A stretch of DNA of 64,000 bases from Fomitopsis serialis (lineage: Eukaryota > Basidiomycota > Agaricomycetes > Polyporales > Fomitopsidaceae): NCBI RefSeq assembly GCF_022376445.1, contig NW_025955113.1, forward strand, positions 1 to 64,000. The letters run 5' to 3'. The notes below the pieces were generated by a model that made no database searches, was not told where the DNA came from, and saw nothing but the letters and a program-made list of their open reading frames with translations. Position 1 is the first letter of the stretch. The number at the start of each line of letters is the position of its first letter. The translations under genes and the position numbers were made by a program. Shown here in pieces: positions 43,305-55,599 of the stretch.

Positions 43305-43899
43305 CCGAAGCCCAAGGGGCGTCCAAAACTCTAATTCACTGCATCGACCCCTGAAAAGTGCGAGGCAGGACCCCGGAACGAGACCCCAACCAACCACTTT
43401 TAGCGCCCACAGCCCGCGAGGTGAAGAAAACAGAAAACACTCGCAACCACCTAATAACAATCATAGGTGCTAGCTAGATGGGAAACAATGAATCTTGACT
43501 CATTTTGGATGTATTGCATTACCTCTTGCTGAAGGGAAACCAACGAAGCCAAAAGAGATGCGCTAGTTCGGGCTCACCACAGTGACCGAGGCTCGAGGCG
43601 TGTCGAGGCTGACTAAGAATGCTGGTCGTGTTTCTCATCACGTGCGACAGCTGTCCGGTCTGTCTACAATGAAGCCGTCTCATTCTTGACATTCGTACTT
43701 TTCACATCCATTATTAGTGCAGCAGGGATGCGGCCTGACAACTTTTCCAATCATCGCGGGATGCTGAACAACGGTAGGTGGAAAAGTGGGCGGAAAAGTG
43801 GGCGCGGGTGTATTTTCTGGACCCCTGGCACTCGCCCGGGGTTGGGTCGGGGGTGGTCGATTCAGTGAATTAGAGTTTTGGACGCCCCTTGCCGAAGCC
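43305..43899. mobile_element. Non-autonomous hAT element with perfect 8-bp target-site duplication
   Basis: The element is 43313-43891. Its ends are CAAGGGGCGTCCAAAACTC inward from both sides, extending to about 38 bp through TAATTCACTG and ATCGACC. CCGAAGCC flanks it exactly on both sides (43305-43312 and 43892-43899). An 8-bp duplication with short CA..TG ends is diagnostic of hAT insertion. At 579 bp with no transposase it must have been mobilised in trans. Confidence 0.92.
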
Positions 43900-44127
43900 A
43901 CTGACGGCATACCCGGGCCGGTAGTCCGCTCCAACCACTAGCAGCCGTGGCCACACCATCCCAACTTGAACTACTAGTAGCACGCTCAGTGACAATCATC
44001 GAAACGCGAACAAGAGATCATCATTGTGACGGATATTCTACTAGTACTGTGCTTTAGGCCTAGCCCCAGAATCGTAGCTCGTCGCTCAAACAATGTACGA
44101 CAGATCACCAGCGACGCCGGATTACAC

Positions 44128-46380
44128 TAGCATTGAGCAGCAAGAGATATCTTCAGCGGGAGCTGAACACCCTTCTCTGGTTCTCCTTCTAGGGTGGGTA
44201 CCATGACGAGGGCATTCTCTCTTCGTAGGCGCTTCAGCTCTTCTGTCAGACCGAACTCGAAGTTCGATACCAATTGAACCAGGAAACTCTGCAGTTCGAG
44301 TATCCTGTTCAGTGTTCCAGCAAATTGTCAGATGCGAAACGGTGACACTGGCTTGATTGAACATACGCAAGACGCCAGCCAATGCAGGCATGAATACCAC
44401 CCGAGAAGGTCAGGCTAACATGGGATTCGCTCAGAATGGCGGCGACGAGCACGCGTCGAATAAGACTCACATATTGGCGAATACACCTACGGTCGGGCCA
44501 CGCTTGCCAGAAAAGTTCAGGAAGCGTTCCGGGTTGAATACATGCGCGTCTTCGCCCCAGATGTCTTTCTCCCTGCAGCAGTAATGGTGAATCGGAGTGC
44601 CCGCCACATTAGAGGAAGTACGAAGACGGACCTGTTATATGCGGCCAAAGACAGGGTTACTCGGGTACCCTTGGGAATAGGTATTTCATCGACAATCTTG
44701 CCAGACAAGGTCCTGATGGGCTTCGACAGAGGGATGACATCGTCTTTTGCGGCTTGCCTATAGTTGTGCGGCACCGCAGGATGATAGCGCAAAACCTCGC
44801 GCACAAATGCTTGCAGGAACGGCATACCATCGAAGTCAGATGCCGTGAACGTGATACCGTTTCGCTCGCGAATGGCTTGTTCCATAGTACGGATCTCCAC
44901 TCTCAGGCGTTCTTGGTAATGCGGATTCCTGGCAAGCTCGTAGAGCGCGAAGCTGAGCGTGTTTGAGCCTGTCTCTTGTCCAGCAAGCATGATCGTCCTG
45001 CGCATGTCATGCGTCAGCGCTATCAAAGCTCGCTCATACTAGTCCATGTTCACCTCATCTGGGCTATCATCTCATCGTCGGCCAGTTTCGTCTTCTCATT
45101 TTCGGACGTGTTCGCTCTCACTACGGGTGAAATGAGTGACCGACCGACGTTTGGAATATGGCTGATTGACAGTACCAATGATGCTCATGACGTCTCGGCT
45201 GCCCTTGCTTTGCAACAACGCCTCTGACTTCGAATCGAGTAGTTGCCGAGCCACCGTGTGTGCCGCTCGCTTGTTCTGGCGAGCCTTGTCAAGGCCCTTC
45301 CCCGGCAAGTTGGCGTATAGCCATTCAGCAACGCGCATGGGGATGTAGTGGGCGACGCTAATCCAGAACAACTTTGACTTTGACGGGCTCGAGAAAATGC
45401 CTGCTCTGTAACGTGCTGTGAGCGCTGTCCCGGTTCAAGGACGCAGATGGCGATTACTTACACGAGACTGCTGTAAGCCTGCGCGAGCTCGTTCTCGGAG
45501 TTTTCCATGCACCCGAGTTTGTAGTCAAAAGCAGCTGAAGAGATGTCGTTCAGAAAATATTGAGTTCATGGGCATGACAAGACATACCTTCGCCAATCGC
45601 GTCGAGTGTGGCGGGGGCAATCAGCTTGATGACATTCAACACTGCTGTCTGATCCGGAGAACCCTCGATGATTTCTCGCCACTTCAGCGTCACCTGTAGT
45701 CAGATATCCCAATTGCATGAGAAAGCGTGTTGCATCCCATCCTATAGGATATGACCGACCTGTTCAGCATAGTGGTCGAAGACAGGCAACAAAGCCTTGG
45801 CTTCAGGAGAGCCGAACGCAGGTAGCATTACTTTCCGCTGCCGTTTATGCGTTTCACCTACCGAATCCTTCAGCTAGTATTATAATACAGCACGCCTGAA
45901 AGACAAACCCTCTGCCCATGTTAGTCCATGATCGCCCATCAGTCCTGAAAGGACTCGACGTTCGGGCTGTTTGGGGAAATTATAGCCGGAAGTTTGGTAG
46001 ATATACTGCAGAGCTTTGGGGTCGCAGATCCATAGCATGTCAACCTGCCGATGTACTGTAAATCTCATCCGAGTACGCCGTCGCGGTGCGTCATACGTAC
46101 TCCAAAAGGTGCTTTGATCCTCGCAACACCTCCGAATTCAGCTTGATACCTGAAGTCTGCCTTGCCCGCCTCTTCTTTGTGCAGCTCGGCGAGGTTTCCT
46201 GGGCCATGCCAATGTATAAGCGTGACTTCATTCATGTTCGGGGTTATCTGACGTACCCATTAAGAACGACTCTGGTCGTGGCCCAGGTAGATCAGCCAAG
46301 ACAGCCCTCTTCCGCGCCCTCAAGGCCGCGTACAGGAGACATAGCAGCGCGAAGGCGAGTACTGTGACGAGGTGATCCAT
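44128..46380 (-). CDS. Cytochrome P450 monooxygenase
   Basis: A heme-thiolate monooxygenase on the ER membrane; substrate unknown. Start MDHLVTVLAFALLCLLYAAL (46380) is the membrane anchor, followed by DLPGPRPESF. Other landmarks across many short exons: LLWICDP-like LWICDPKALQYIYQ, GLTWAEGETHKRQRKVM (C-helix WxxxR region), I-helix AGQETGSNTLSFALYELA, K-helix EVLRYHPAVP (ExxR), VFNPERFL, and the heme loop FSGGIHACIGWRLA with the Cys ligand. It ends QLPLKISLAAQC at 44128. All key residues are present. A TATATATA at 46431-46438 lies about 55 bp before the ATG. It resembles the large fungal CYP clans; I do not assign a family number. Confidence 0.92.
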
Positions 46381-46429
46381 GGTAGGGAGAGGCGATAGGC
46401 TCTGCTACGATCTCGAGGAGATCAATGAG

Positions 46430-46438
46430 TATATATAT
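46430..46438 (-). promoter_or_regulatory. TATA box of the P450 gene
   Basis: TATATATA about 50-58 bp upstream of the P450 start codon. Confidence 0.55.
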
Positions 46439-47939
46439 CCTTCAGATGACTTCCTGCAGACGCGAGGGGTCCCACGACATATCGGCTAGGTGTAGGCCAA
46501 GCCACGGATCGGGGGCATTGCTGCACAACAGATATGACACACGCCTCCAAATATCGGAAAGCTCGTAATATCGAGCTGTCTGGCGACTCATGCGTGATCC
46601 CATTTTAGAAATGACCTGGCAAACATAGGTGTCGGAATACCTCCCCCGGACACGTAGCCATGCTGTAGGGAGACATCTTGAACGGCTCCGCGGAGACAGA
46701 GAATTCCTTGCGATAGCTACATATCGATGCAGTTGAGCTAGACTGGAGCTAGATAAGGCATAGGAACATGAGAATATGGCGGAGAAGTTGACCACGGACT
46801 CGCACCACGAGACCTTGGGTAAGTCGAAGGCTCGACGGCTCAATGAATACATCTGTGCTAGAAGTATTCGCACCACATCCTAAATTGGGAAAACGACATC
46901 AGACCTCATTACTAACCGCGATCCAGCGGCGATTCCAGCCCTCGTCAAAGCACGTACTGTCGGAGATGACCCCACTACTGGCTCAACTTGCCCAAGTGCG
47001 ACGGACCGGACGCTATGGGACGCATGTCGCGTGTTGACCTGTGTAACGATCAGCGGATGGTTATTAGAACCGATGCTAGCAGCGCGGAAGTTTGTCAGTA
47101 ACTCCCTGAGATAGAGTAACATCCAAACCGGCGTCGTTTGGGGACCGACGTTTGGTGTAGGAGGTGGGTGAAAACCACCACTACTCAGGCGCCCACCAAG
47201 CGCACGCTTATCCCAAATTGAACGTTTGAACGTTGCACCTTTGAACGCCGGCTCAATGCATGCATGAGGCACGATGTGAGACTTGTCTACAATACGTATG
47301 TATAGACCGGAGACATGCCTCATAATATTGATGTGAAAGCGCAAAAGCGCTCTTACCCGGACCACAGCCAGCAGATTTACTGAATGCACGCTAAAGACGA
47401 TGGGCAATAATACAATTCGAGCCAGTGCATACGTGACAAAGCAGCGGATGTGTACATGTGTGACAAAACCTAGAGGAAACGGGCATGCAGCGATGACGGA
47501 CGTAGCTCTTACACGCGAGTAGAGGAAAGGGATATATCTAGCTATGGGATGGCACAACACCAACGGAAAGGAGATCGGTACGCGCATATAGAGGAAGGGG
47601 ATGAGAAGACAGGGCCGACGGACAATCCCCAAGACATGGCAAAGCAAGGAAAGGTGCGGTATGTACGGGTTTCATGAGTATGCGCAGAGACGGAGACTGT
47701 ACGTGGTGCTCGACGAGTTCAGGGACGATGGGGTGGGAGTAGCAATGGTGTGGTGTGGTGGGATGCGAGGGACACGAAAACAGTCCGAAGCGGGTGAGTA
47801 GATGGAGCGTAGGATATGAAGAACCTTGTGTACGACGGCGAGTTTGAGGAAGCAGGTGTGGCGAAGGGAAATAACGGAGGGGCACAGCCGGAGGCAGGCG
47901 ACCGACGAGGAGCGAATAAGGATAGACGCGCGCGAGCGA
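46439..47939. other. 1.5-kb intergenic region
   Basis: Contains minus-strand open frames (46442-46876 and 46880-47647) with no motif or convincing splice pattern. 47140-47200 has a GGTGGGTGAAAACCACC-type inverted repeat. The region nearest 47940 is the CDH1 3' flank. Confidence 0.4.
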
Positions 47940-49750
47940 TCATCGGATGAGTCGACCATAGTCGAGCCGGCTTTCGCGCTTGGTCTCTTGATTGTCGCGT
48001 TTGGGGAAGGCGTTCCAAAATCGCAGGGTCTCGTCACCAGCGCCGGTGACAATCGTCTCGCCGTCAGGACTCATCGCCAGGTACAGTACGCGATACGTAT
48101 GCCCTGTCAAAGAGGCAACCATGTCAAGTGAAGGATACTTCCAAACGCATATCTGGTGCTGAGCGGTGGTGGAGGAGAATCCATGCGTGGACACAAGCTC
48201 GTGGTAATTGAGCGACCAGGTGAGGTTACAAACCTTCAATGGGCCCACATGTTAGCAACAGTATCAGAAGCTCAGCGGTTGCAACGCTCACCTGGCTACC
48301 GGTGTCCAGCTCATTTAGCATGTTGCCGTTAAACACATTCCAAAACCGAATATGTTTGTCTGCGGTTCCTCCCCCTGTGGCCAAGACGCCAGATACGTGC
48401 GGATCCCAGGCAAGGGCCTTGACCGCAGCCGTGTGTTGATGGAACTTCCATAGCGGTGACTCGCCCGCATCTTCCCCAGCACTGCTTGCACCACCCGCAC
48501 TGCTCGCCCTCGGTGCCGCGCCCGCTTGCGGTCGCTTCCCGCCACGCAAATCCCATATGCACACCTTGTTGTCATTGCCGCCACTCGCCAGGAGCGCGCT
48601 TTGCGGCCCGGCATCGCTGTTCCACCGCAGGCCACACACTTCTTGTCGGTGGCCCTGCGCGCGTTTAAACGGCTTGACGGATGGGTCACGGACATCTCGA
48701 TGGTGTATCATACGGTCGCGTGAGCCAGAACTGAGGATATGCTGATTCCAAGAGAGGGCACCGATGCGCTGCGTATGCGCTTGTTGATAGGTTCGAGTGA
48801 GTTGGAGGGTGCTTGCGTCGTAAATTCGGAGCCGACCAGATAGTGTACCGACTGCGAGGGTGGAGCCCTACGGAGATGTTAGCGACGCGCGTTCAAACTA
48901 TGGTTAGAGATCAGCGCACCTTTTGTACCCATGATACCGAGCTAATAGTGTCGTTCGAATCCGATAGGTCGCAAAGCTTCGACACCTGTGCCGTGTGCGC
49001 TGTCCAAAGATACACACACGACCCTAACCCCACACCCAGGACGTTTGTGCTTGACCAATCAACCAGGTTCAGATAGAAGTCGTCCGCAAGTTCTGGCGCA
49101 TCCAGAACGCGGTACGGAGTCTTGCACACGCTCCGGAGCTGTCGCCGAGGGCTTTCCAGGAGCTGCCGGCTTTCTGCGCGCACAGGGCTGATTGAGTAAG
49201 CCTCGTCGACGGGCGTATCCAGTCGTCGCGTCGGTGTGGCCGGATTCGAACGGGAGGGTGAGTTGTAGTTGAACAGTCGCCGGCGGGTTGGCGTAGACGG
49301 CAGAGGCGCGTTTGTGGCCGGCCGTGTAGGGGACGAAGAACGCACGGGTGACGACGGAGTAACCTCCGTGTGAAGGATGGACGTGAAGATCGCGTTGGCC
49401 TGCTCTTTGAGCGCGTCGGACTCCGTCGGTATGATGCGGTTCTTTGACGGTGTCGCTGTCGGGGACTCGTCCATGAGGTGGTACGATGTGCGCATGTCCC
49501 CCGCGTCGCGCGATGGCACGAACCGGTCGCCGTAGTCGTGTCCTCTTGAAGGTCCGGGCGCGTCCGCCGGTGACTCGAACACGCCACTGTCGCTCGTCGT
49601 CGGGCGCGAATCGAGCGAGGGCGTTGACCCAGGCACCGCCGCAGATCCAAAGATTTGGTTGACACGAGGACGGTTCCGTCGGTGAGCGTCCTCGTCGTTC
49701 TGTGCGGCGCGTAGGCGTTTGCCAAAGGGTGAGTTCTGGAGACCGGACAT
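47940..49750 (-). CDS. CDH1: APC/C activator CDH1 (fizzy-related WD40 protein)
   Basis: Activates the anaphase-promoting complex in late mitosis and G1 and selects substrates with D-box and KEN degrons. Exons 48920-49750, 48292-48867 and 47940-48233 total 566 codons in frame. The N-terminus is Ser/Pro rich with many possible CDK sites (e.g. TPTRR, SPVR) and contains the C-box DRFVPSRD (residues about 80). Seven WD40 blades follow: [108 protein letters not shown]. The protein ends with the Ile-Arg tail (GRLIR) that docks on the APC/C. Lack of Cdc20-specific features and the C-box context favour CDH1 over CDC20. Confidence 0.93.
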
Positions 49751-50871
49751 GGTTGCTGCGCGTGTCGTGTTGATCCTGTCGACTGGCAGAGTAGAAATGG
49801 GAGTGAGAGAGGGTCGATACACAACGTAGATGAGTTAGAAATCAGTCGAGACCTAGCATTTGAGTGTCGCTGAGCGGCGAGCAGATGGTGGTTGTGGGTC
49901 AAGTTATAACGACGCGTTCAAACGCGAACCCACCGCGTATACTCTCGGGGTCCCGTTCATCCGGGTTCGAACCATTGTTCGTCTCTCGAATATGACGACG
50001 CTAACATTCCCTCCAACTGATACAGCATCAGCAAAAAAAAGCTGCAAAGGTGAGTATATTAGGTGCCAAACAAAATTACTTCTGAACACCCAGGGCCAGT
50101 GTTACGAATCAAGCACGATTTGGAGGGTGGTAAGCAAATGTTAACTGGCACGCATGGGCCACAGCGGTGGCCCATACAGGACCCCGAACACCCCATTGTG
50201 GCCGGAGCCACACGCTATAAGTTCGCCACCGTGACGTTCGTAGTTGAGAACTTGAATGGACCAAACACAAGGAACTCACCAAATCATCATGAGAAGCCAG
50301 AAGTTCCAGTGATAGCAGGATAGAATGGGCCAGTCTCGCCATAATGAAGAACATACACCGCATAAGTACGATATGTAACTTGTTCAACGTACTCTTGGTT
50401 CGACTCGGAAGACGAAGAAACGCACGTGATGTATTTGTGGGTCGGTCAGTCGAGTACCACGGTCCTGATGTAAACACATGGTAAGTGAATGTGCAGGTAG
50501 TGACGAGATATAGGAATCTACTCGTGTAATTCTTGAGGAAAACCACTGAGAGCTAGGCGAGCAGTACCTGCTCGAGGCAGTGGCCGAATAGCTAGGGTGG
50601 CTGAGATCCCGGCCCGATACTGCTTGACAATTGAAAGCGTTAGCGATATGTATGCTGCCTCAGCACAAAACATCGCATAGCAGAAGGTGCCCGCAGGCGT
50701 AGGGTTGATAGCCACCTTGGTAGTTTAGTTTGGAGGGCCACAGTACACATCTTTACCATAGTTCAACTTACCAACCAGACAACGTTCGGCATTTTGCGAT
50801 AAATATCGGCGGAGTTTGATTTGCCACCTTGTTCTGCGACCGTCATCGTGCGCACGGCCCATGGACCGAGG
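49751..50871. promoter_or_regulatory. Divergent intergenic region between CDH1 and SPT7
   Basis: About 1.1 kb with no recognisable gene. Both promoters should lie here; no TATA box at a standard distance was seen for either gene. Confidence 0.5.
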
Positions 50872-53800
50872 ATGAACGTACGTACATCGCGCTTCGTTAG
50901 CCATCCATCCAGTATTATCGCGTCTGACCACTTCTTACCTCAGAACCTTCTCAGAACTCTGACGGAAAGTCAGGTCAAGACAGCGCAACAGCACACAGAT
51001 CTCAAGTTACTATTAAGCGCCGTTAAGGAGACTCGCGTGAGTGCGCTTCTTGGATGTGGCTGAAATGTCTAACTTCGTTGCAGAGGCAGTCTAATGATGC
51101 TGCGAAATACGCTGATGCATTCTATGACTCGCTGGAGGGCCTCTTACATGACCTCCGCACGGTAACAATGGTGAGTGCGTAACACTGTGATCAGGATATG
51201 TTTGTACCGCGTCTTTGTGGTGGCCACACCGGCCCGAGCGCCCTGGTGGACGATCGCATCCTGGAGCCCCGCCATTAGACAGGAATGTCTGGACCTCAGA
51301 ATTCTGCCTGGTTCGGACATGGCCCGTTTCACCACGCGAGGACAGCCTGGATATCCGTGTCCTCAGTCGTCTTACAGGCATCAGCATTGGCCGTGCCCGT
51401 TCCCTCAGCTGAGTGTGGGCGGACGGGCACCAAAGCCTTGCTCATACATTCACAGCCATCAGCATGGTTCAATACCCAAATGAGGTTTTTGTTAGGATGA
51501 CTAGGTCTGCTTCATCTCACTCCTACTGCGAGTGCTATCGCTATGCTGGGGCCAGTGAAGTCCAACTTCTACTGCTTAGCTGTGACCGTGCAGACAAGGC
51601 AGAGTCACTGTAGCCCAGCAGGATGATTAGCGAAGATGGACACCGTCTCCCGCTGTACGTAAAGTACAAGCAACCCTACATATAGGGCGAGTGCCGTTGG
51701 CGCATTCGCAGAGAAGGCCTGGGCTGGTGTCCTCTGGCCGTTGACCAAATCAACGAAACATCTGGATCACAGTCACCTGTAGTAAGTCGAAGATCCGGAG
51801 CTGGTTGATCCAAGTGCCTTGCTGCATGACGCCAGTGTGATACCACGCACTTATGGCATATAGAATCTGTCGATGTGGCTGAGTCCGTATATCACAGCGA
51901 GCCGATGACGGGACTCTATGAGAGGATAGACGAGCGTTCAGGCTACTCCGACACAGTGCAGCCCGTTCTTCTACTTGATTCTGCAGATCAAGTAGTCGCT
52001 CACTTCGGCTGGGTCCGACCGCTGTCCACAAGTATGTACCGCTGTGCGGTGTACACCTTGCAGGCGTTCTGACCTGTTTATGTTTTCGTCGTCTCGCCAT
52101 TGGTTGCATGCACTACACACTGTACTTGGTGCTGATATGTTTGCTCTACAGGATAACAGGGATGCGGAAGCATTCCTGAAGCCGGTCTCGAAGACCGATG
52201 TTCCTGACTATTATGAGGGTTCGTTGTCCGATATGACTCCTTCGCCCCAAAGCTTACTCCAACACAGTCATCTCCAACCCTATGGACTTGCAGACCATGC
52301 TCAAGAAGGCGAAGCAGAAGCAGTACAAGTCGAAGCGGGAGTTCAAGGACGACCTTGATCTCATCTGGTCTAACTGCTTTACGTACAATGCTCAGCCGGT
52401 CCGAATATTACTCGCGGTCAAATGTCACTCTTGTGCTGACTGCTTACAGGACCACCCTCTGCGGATGTGCGTCATGCGGTTAAAGGTCAAGGCCGAGAAG
52501 CTGCTCAAGAACATCACAGACTGGAAGGAGCGCGCAGATCCCGTCATCCCGTCAGACATTGCAGCCATCCTCATTGCGCCCCGGACAAACGGCGTCACTC
52601 TCAACGGTCATGCACGCGTCCACTCCCCTGTTTTGGCGAAGTCGCCGAGTCCCGGTAAGGCCATCCCCATAGCACAGCCGAGCAGCAAGAAGACTCGTCA
52701 CGATGGCTCCTTCGCCGACTCACCCGCGATTGTTCGGAGCGCAGAAGGCATGGCGGCGTTCGTGCGGTTGGACCAAGAGCTGGAGTGGTGGACGAACACT
52801 ACGCATCCTGCCAATATCGTGAACGATGAGGCTCAGCATCTTGAGCAACGCTTGAGACGATACATACCCGTCTCGGACGACGAACTTGATATTGATAGCT
52901 TGTCTCTGCATACCATGGACGGCGGTGTCGGAGAGAAGCGCAAATTGTAAGCTCTACCATCAATATGTGGTTCACGCGCTTATACCGGCTTTGTAGGAAT
53001 GGTTTTCTTGACGATCGACCACGCAAACGTGCACGCATGTTGCCAACTGCGGACAAGGATCCGGTCGAACTCTGGTGGGACGCGATGCAGTCTGAGGAAT
53101 TGCTCGCGAACGGTCTCCCAACACTTCTGTACCGTTCATCAGAGGACGTCCCTGGTGCTGGGCCGCCCAAGCAAATCAAGGACCCACCACGGCAAGGAAC
53201 GCAGCGGGGCAAGAAGAAGAAAACGACGCCACGCACAGACACTTTGCTATACCACATGAACAACAACATCCGTACCCTTCGCCGGGTCCGGACCACGCAC
53301 GCAAAGTTCGCTGCTCTCAACCTCAACCAGAACACGGAAGAGGGTGGCGGGCCTGTGGTGCCACCGATCGAACCTATCTCAGAGGACGTGGAGGACGTGT
53401 TGGATGAACGGCCATGGAAACCTAATGGCTCGGGTATAGAAATAGGGGAGGAACATGCAAACGATTGTCTGCACTGGATGGGTGGCAAGGTCTTGGAACA
53501 TGTAGGCTTCCAAGGTTTGTGCATGGTTCGTGGTGGTAAAACGACCCTTCTGACGGAGCAACCCTAGGAACATCCAAGGCTGCGCTTGATGTCCTGGCTG
53601 GCGTCGCTTCAGAGTATCTTCTCAACGTCGGGCGGACGATACGTTTTATGTGCGACAAGTATGCGAAGAAGATGACGCCTGAGGTGAGTGCGTGCAGACC
53701 CAGGGTAAGCAAACGACTGATTTTCCACAGGAAATCATCCTACACACCCTTTTCGAAAGCGGAACGACTCGAATCTACGAGCTCGATCGCTACGTCAAGG

Positions 53801-54803
53801 ACGACGTCGTTCGATATGGCGGACGGCTGGCTGAGCTCGAGAAAAAGCTGGCCAACGCTTATCGAGACGCGGTCAGTGGCTAAATTGATGTTGACCGGAA
53901 GCTGTATTCTGAGTGTCTATACACAGACCACCGAGGAAGCCTGGGATGACGACGCCCTATTCCAGAACACCGAAGGCGAGGAGGAAGATGGCCAATTCGT
54001 CATGTAAGTTCACCGTTCTCCAATGGTTAAGACACAGAGCCTGACTTCAGCCGTAGGGGCAACTTCGCCGATTCTTTTGGAGAAGATTTCCTTGGTCTTC
54101 GGGAGCTGGGTATCGCTGCAGAATTTGGTCTGCAGAGCCTGACAGTCCCCAAGAAGCTGCTGAAGGGCAAGAAGCAGGGACATGCGGAGGGGCCATCTGC
54201 GTATGTCGTTCATGTGTGCTCACTGAGCTGCTCTCATTATGTCTATGCAGTGCCAAACCTACAGAGCCTCCTCCCCCGTTTCCCCCGCCTCCCCCATTCA
54301 TACCATTGGACTCCAGAACGGTCGAGAAACAGATCGGCCTGCTCAAGCCCTTTTACTCCGAGCGGATCTCCACCCTGTCTGCGTCTGCGGCGCAACATCC
54401 ACCGCCTGGTGCGGCCTCCGTACCTCCCCAAACCTCCGGTTTCCCACCACCTATGCCACCTGGTTATGCTCAGCCTATACCCACAGAGTCTGATACCCCA
54501 TCCGTCGTACTTCCCGACGATGCACCCAGCCCATCGCATACCAAGATCGGACCACTCGGTCAGGTCATGAAGAACGCGCCTTCAGCAGCAGCCTCCAAGA
54601 AGAAGAAAGCGAAACCTCCTGTTGCCCCGACCGGGATGATGCCTGCACCATCAGAGGGAGAGCCGCAACAAGAGTTTGCCGCGGCCACCCCGGGTATGGA
54701 GTCCGCCAATAAGAGAGGCCAATCTTCTGGCGGCAGTCCTGCTAAGAAGAAGCCGGCCAATGGCTCAGGTGCATTCCCTGCAGTCATTATGGCGAACGCA
54801 TGA
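50872..54803 (+). CDS. SPT7: SPT7, SAGA complex subunit (bromodomain + histone fold)
   Basis: A scaffold of the SAGA coactivator; its bromodomain reads acetyl-lysine and its histone fold pairs with a TAF10-type partner. Exons: 50872-50877, 50944-51036, 51084-51170, 52152-52218, 52268-52398, 52450-52946, 52997-53514, 53568-53683, 53731-53871, 53927-54003, 54057-54200 and 54251-54803, summing to exactly 809 codons. The first exon is only two codons (MN). Bromodomain about residues 60-140: DNRDAEAFLKPVSKTDVPDY, then YEVISNPMDLQTMLKKAKQK, FKDDLDLIWSNCFTYNA. Histone fold about residues 440-500: LHWMGGKVLEHVGFQGTSKA, ALDVLAGVASEYLLNVGRTI. The C-terminus is Pro-rich then Lys/Ser-rich. Intron 3 (51171-52151) is 981 nt, far larger than all others here. 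Confidence 0.93.
51171..52151 (+). other. 981-nt intron of SPT7
   Basis: GTGAGT donor and CTCTACAG acceptor. It separates LRTVTM from DNRDAEAF, which are contiguous in the family. No transposon ends or reliable open frames were recognised inside. Confidence 0.85.
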
Positions 54804-55599
54804 GCGTCCGGGCGCTGTTGTCGCCTCGCAGTAGGGTATTTATCAATTTGTATCACTTAGGACACTTTTTCTATCTGGATATCATGTAATCTGTAACACA
54901 GCTTGCGATTGTTGCGCAGTCAGGGGAAAGCACAGCTTCGCAGCCATGACAGTACTCGAGCTACGGGATTTACTGGTACGTTCACGCTAAAGTTAATCTA
55001 CTCTACAATCTACTCTACAAGAGGCGTCGATAATTTTCACACGGCAGACAATTGGACGAGACAAAGATGACATCTCATTGGCTGAGAGACGAACACCGAG
55101 CGCTGCCCGACCTCTTGAGTCTGACGCGGCGCCCTCAGCCACTGCGCGTTCCTCCTCTGCAAGCTCGGAGGCCCTCGCTCCACACGTTCTGCACAGCGGA
55201 CACTTTTTCCATATCCATGCAGATGGCTTGAACTTACTTATGCCACTACACTGCCGTCCTTTGCCCGCCTTCGCCACAATAACTCGGCACAAATGGCAGC
55301 TATACCACCGCCTGTCAATACTCCATGGAGTGCGCGTCGGCGTGAGGATCGTCAAGCGCAGGAGATGATGAGCCCGACTAGGGATTGAAGTATTGAAGGC
55401 CAAGGGTATGCCAGTCATATTCTCACACTGTACTATCCTCTTAGTGAGCGCTTGAGCGACCGGATGACAGGACACACAAGCAGGCTAGGTCATCCGAGAT
55501 GCAGGCTCCCACATACAGATTAGAGGGAAGTAGGCAGAATGTACGTCTTTCTTCCCAGTGGTCTGAAGCACCGGAGTTGACCTTCCCCAGGGTGCAGTC
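54804..55599. other. Intergenic region downstream of SPT7
   Basis: Contains the SPT7 3' flank and a 160-codon minus-strand frame (54993-55475) without motifs. Not called. Confidence 0.4.

Noticed and set aside
46442..47647. Two minus-strand frames between the P450 and CDH1 genes
   Set aside because: No domain, no splice pattern and one overlaps the P450 promoter.
49955..49980. GGGTTCGAACC, resembling a tRNA B box
   Set aside because: No A box, acceptor stem or anticodon stem can be drawn around it.
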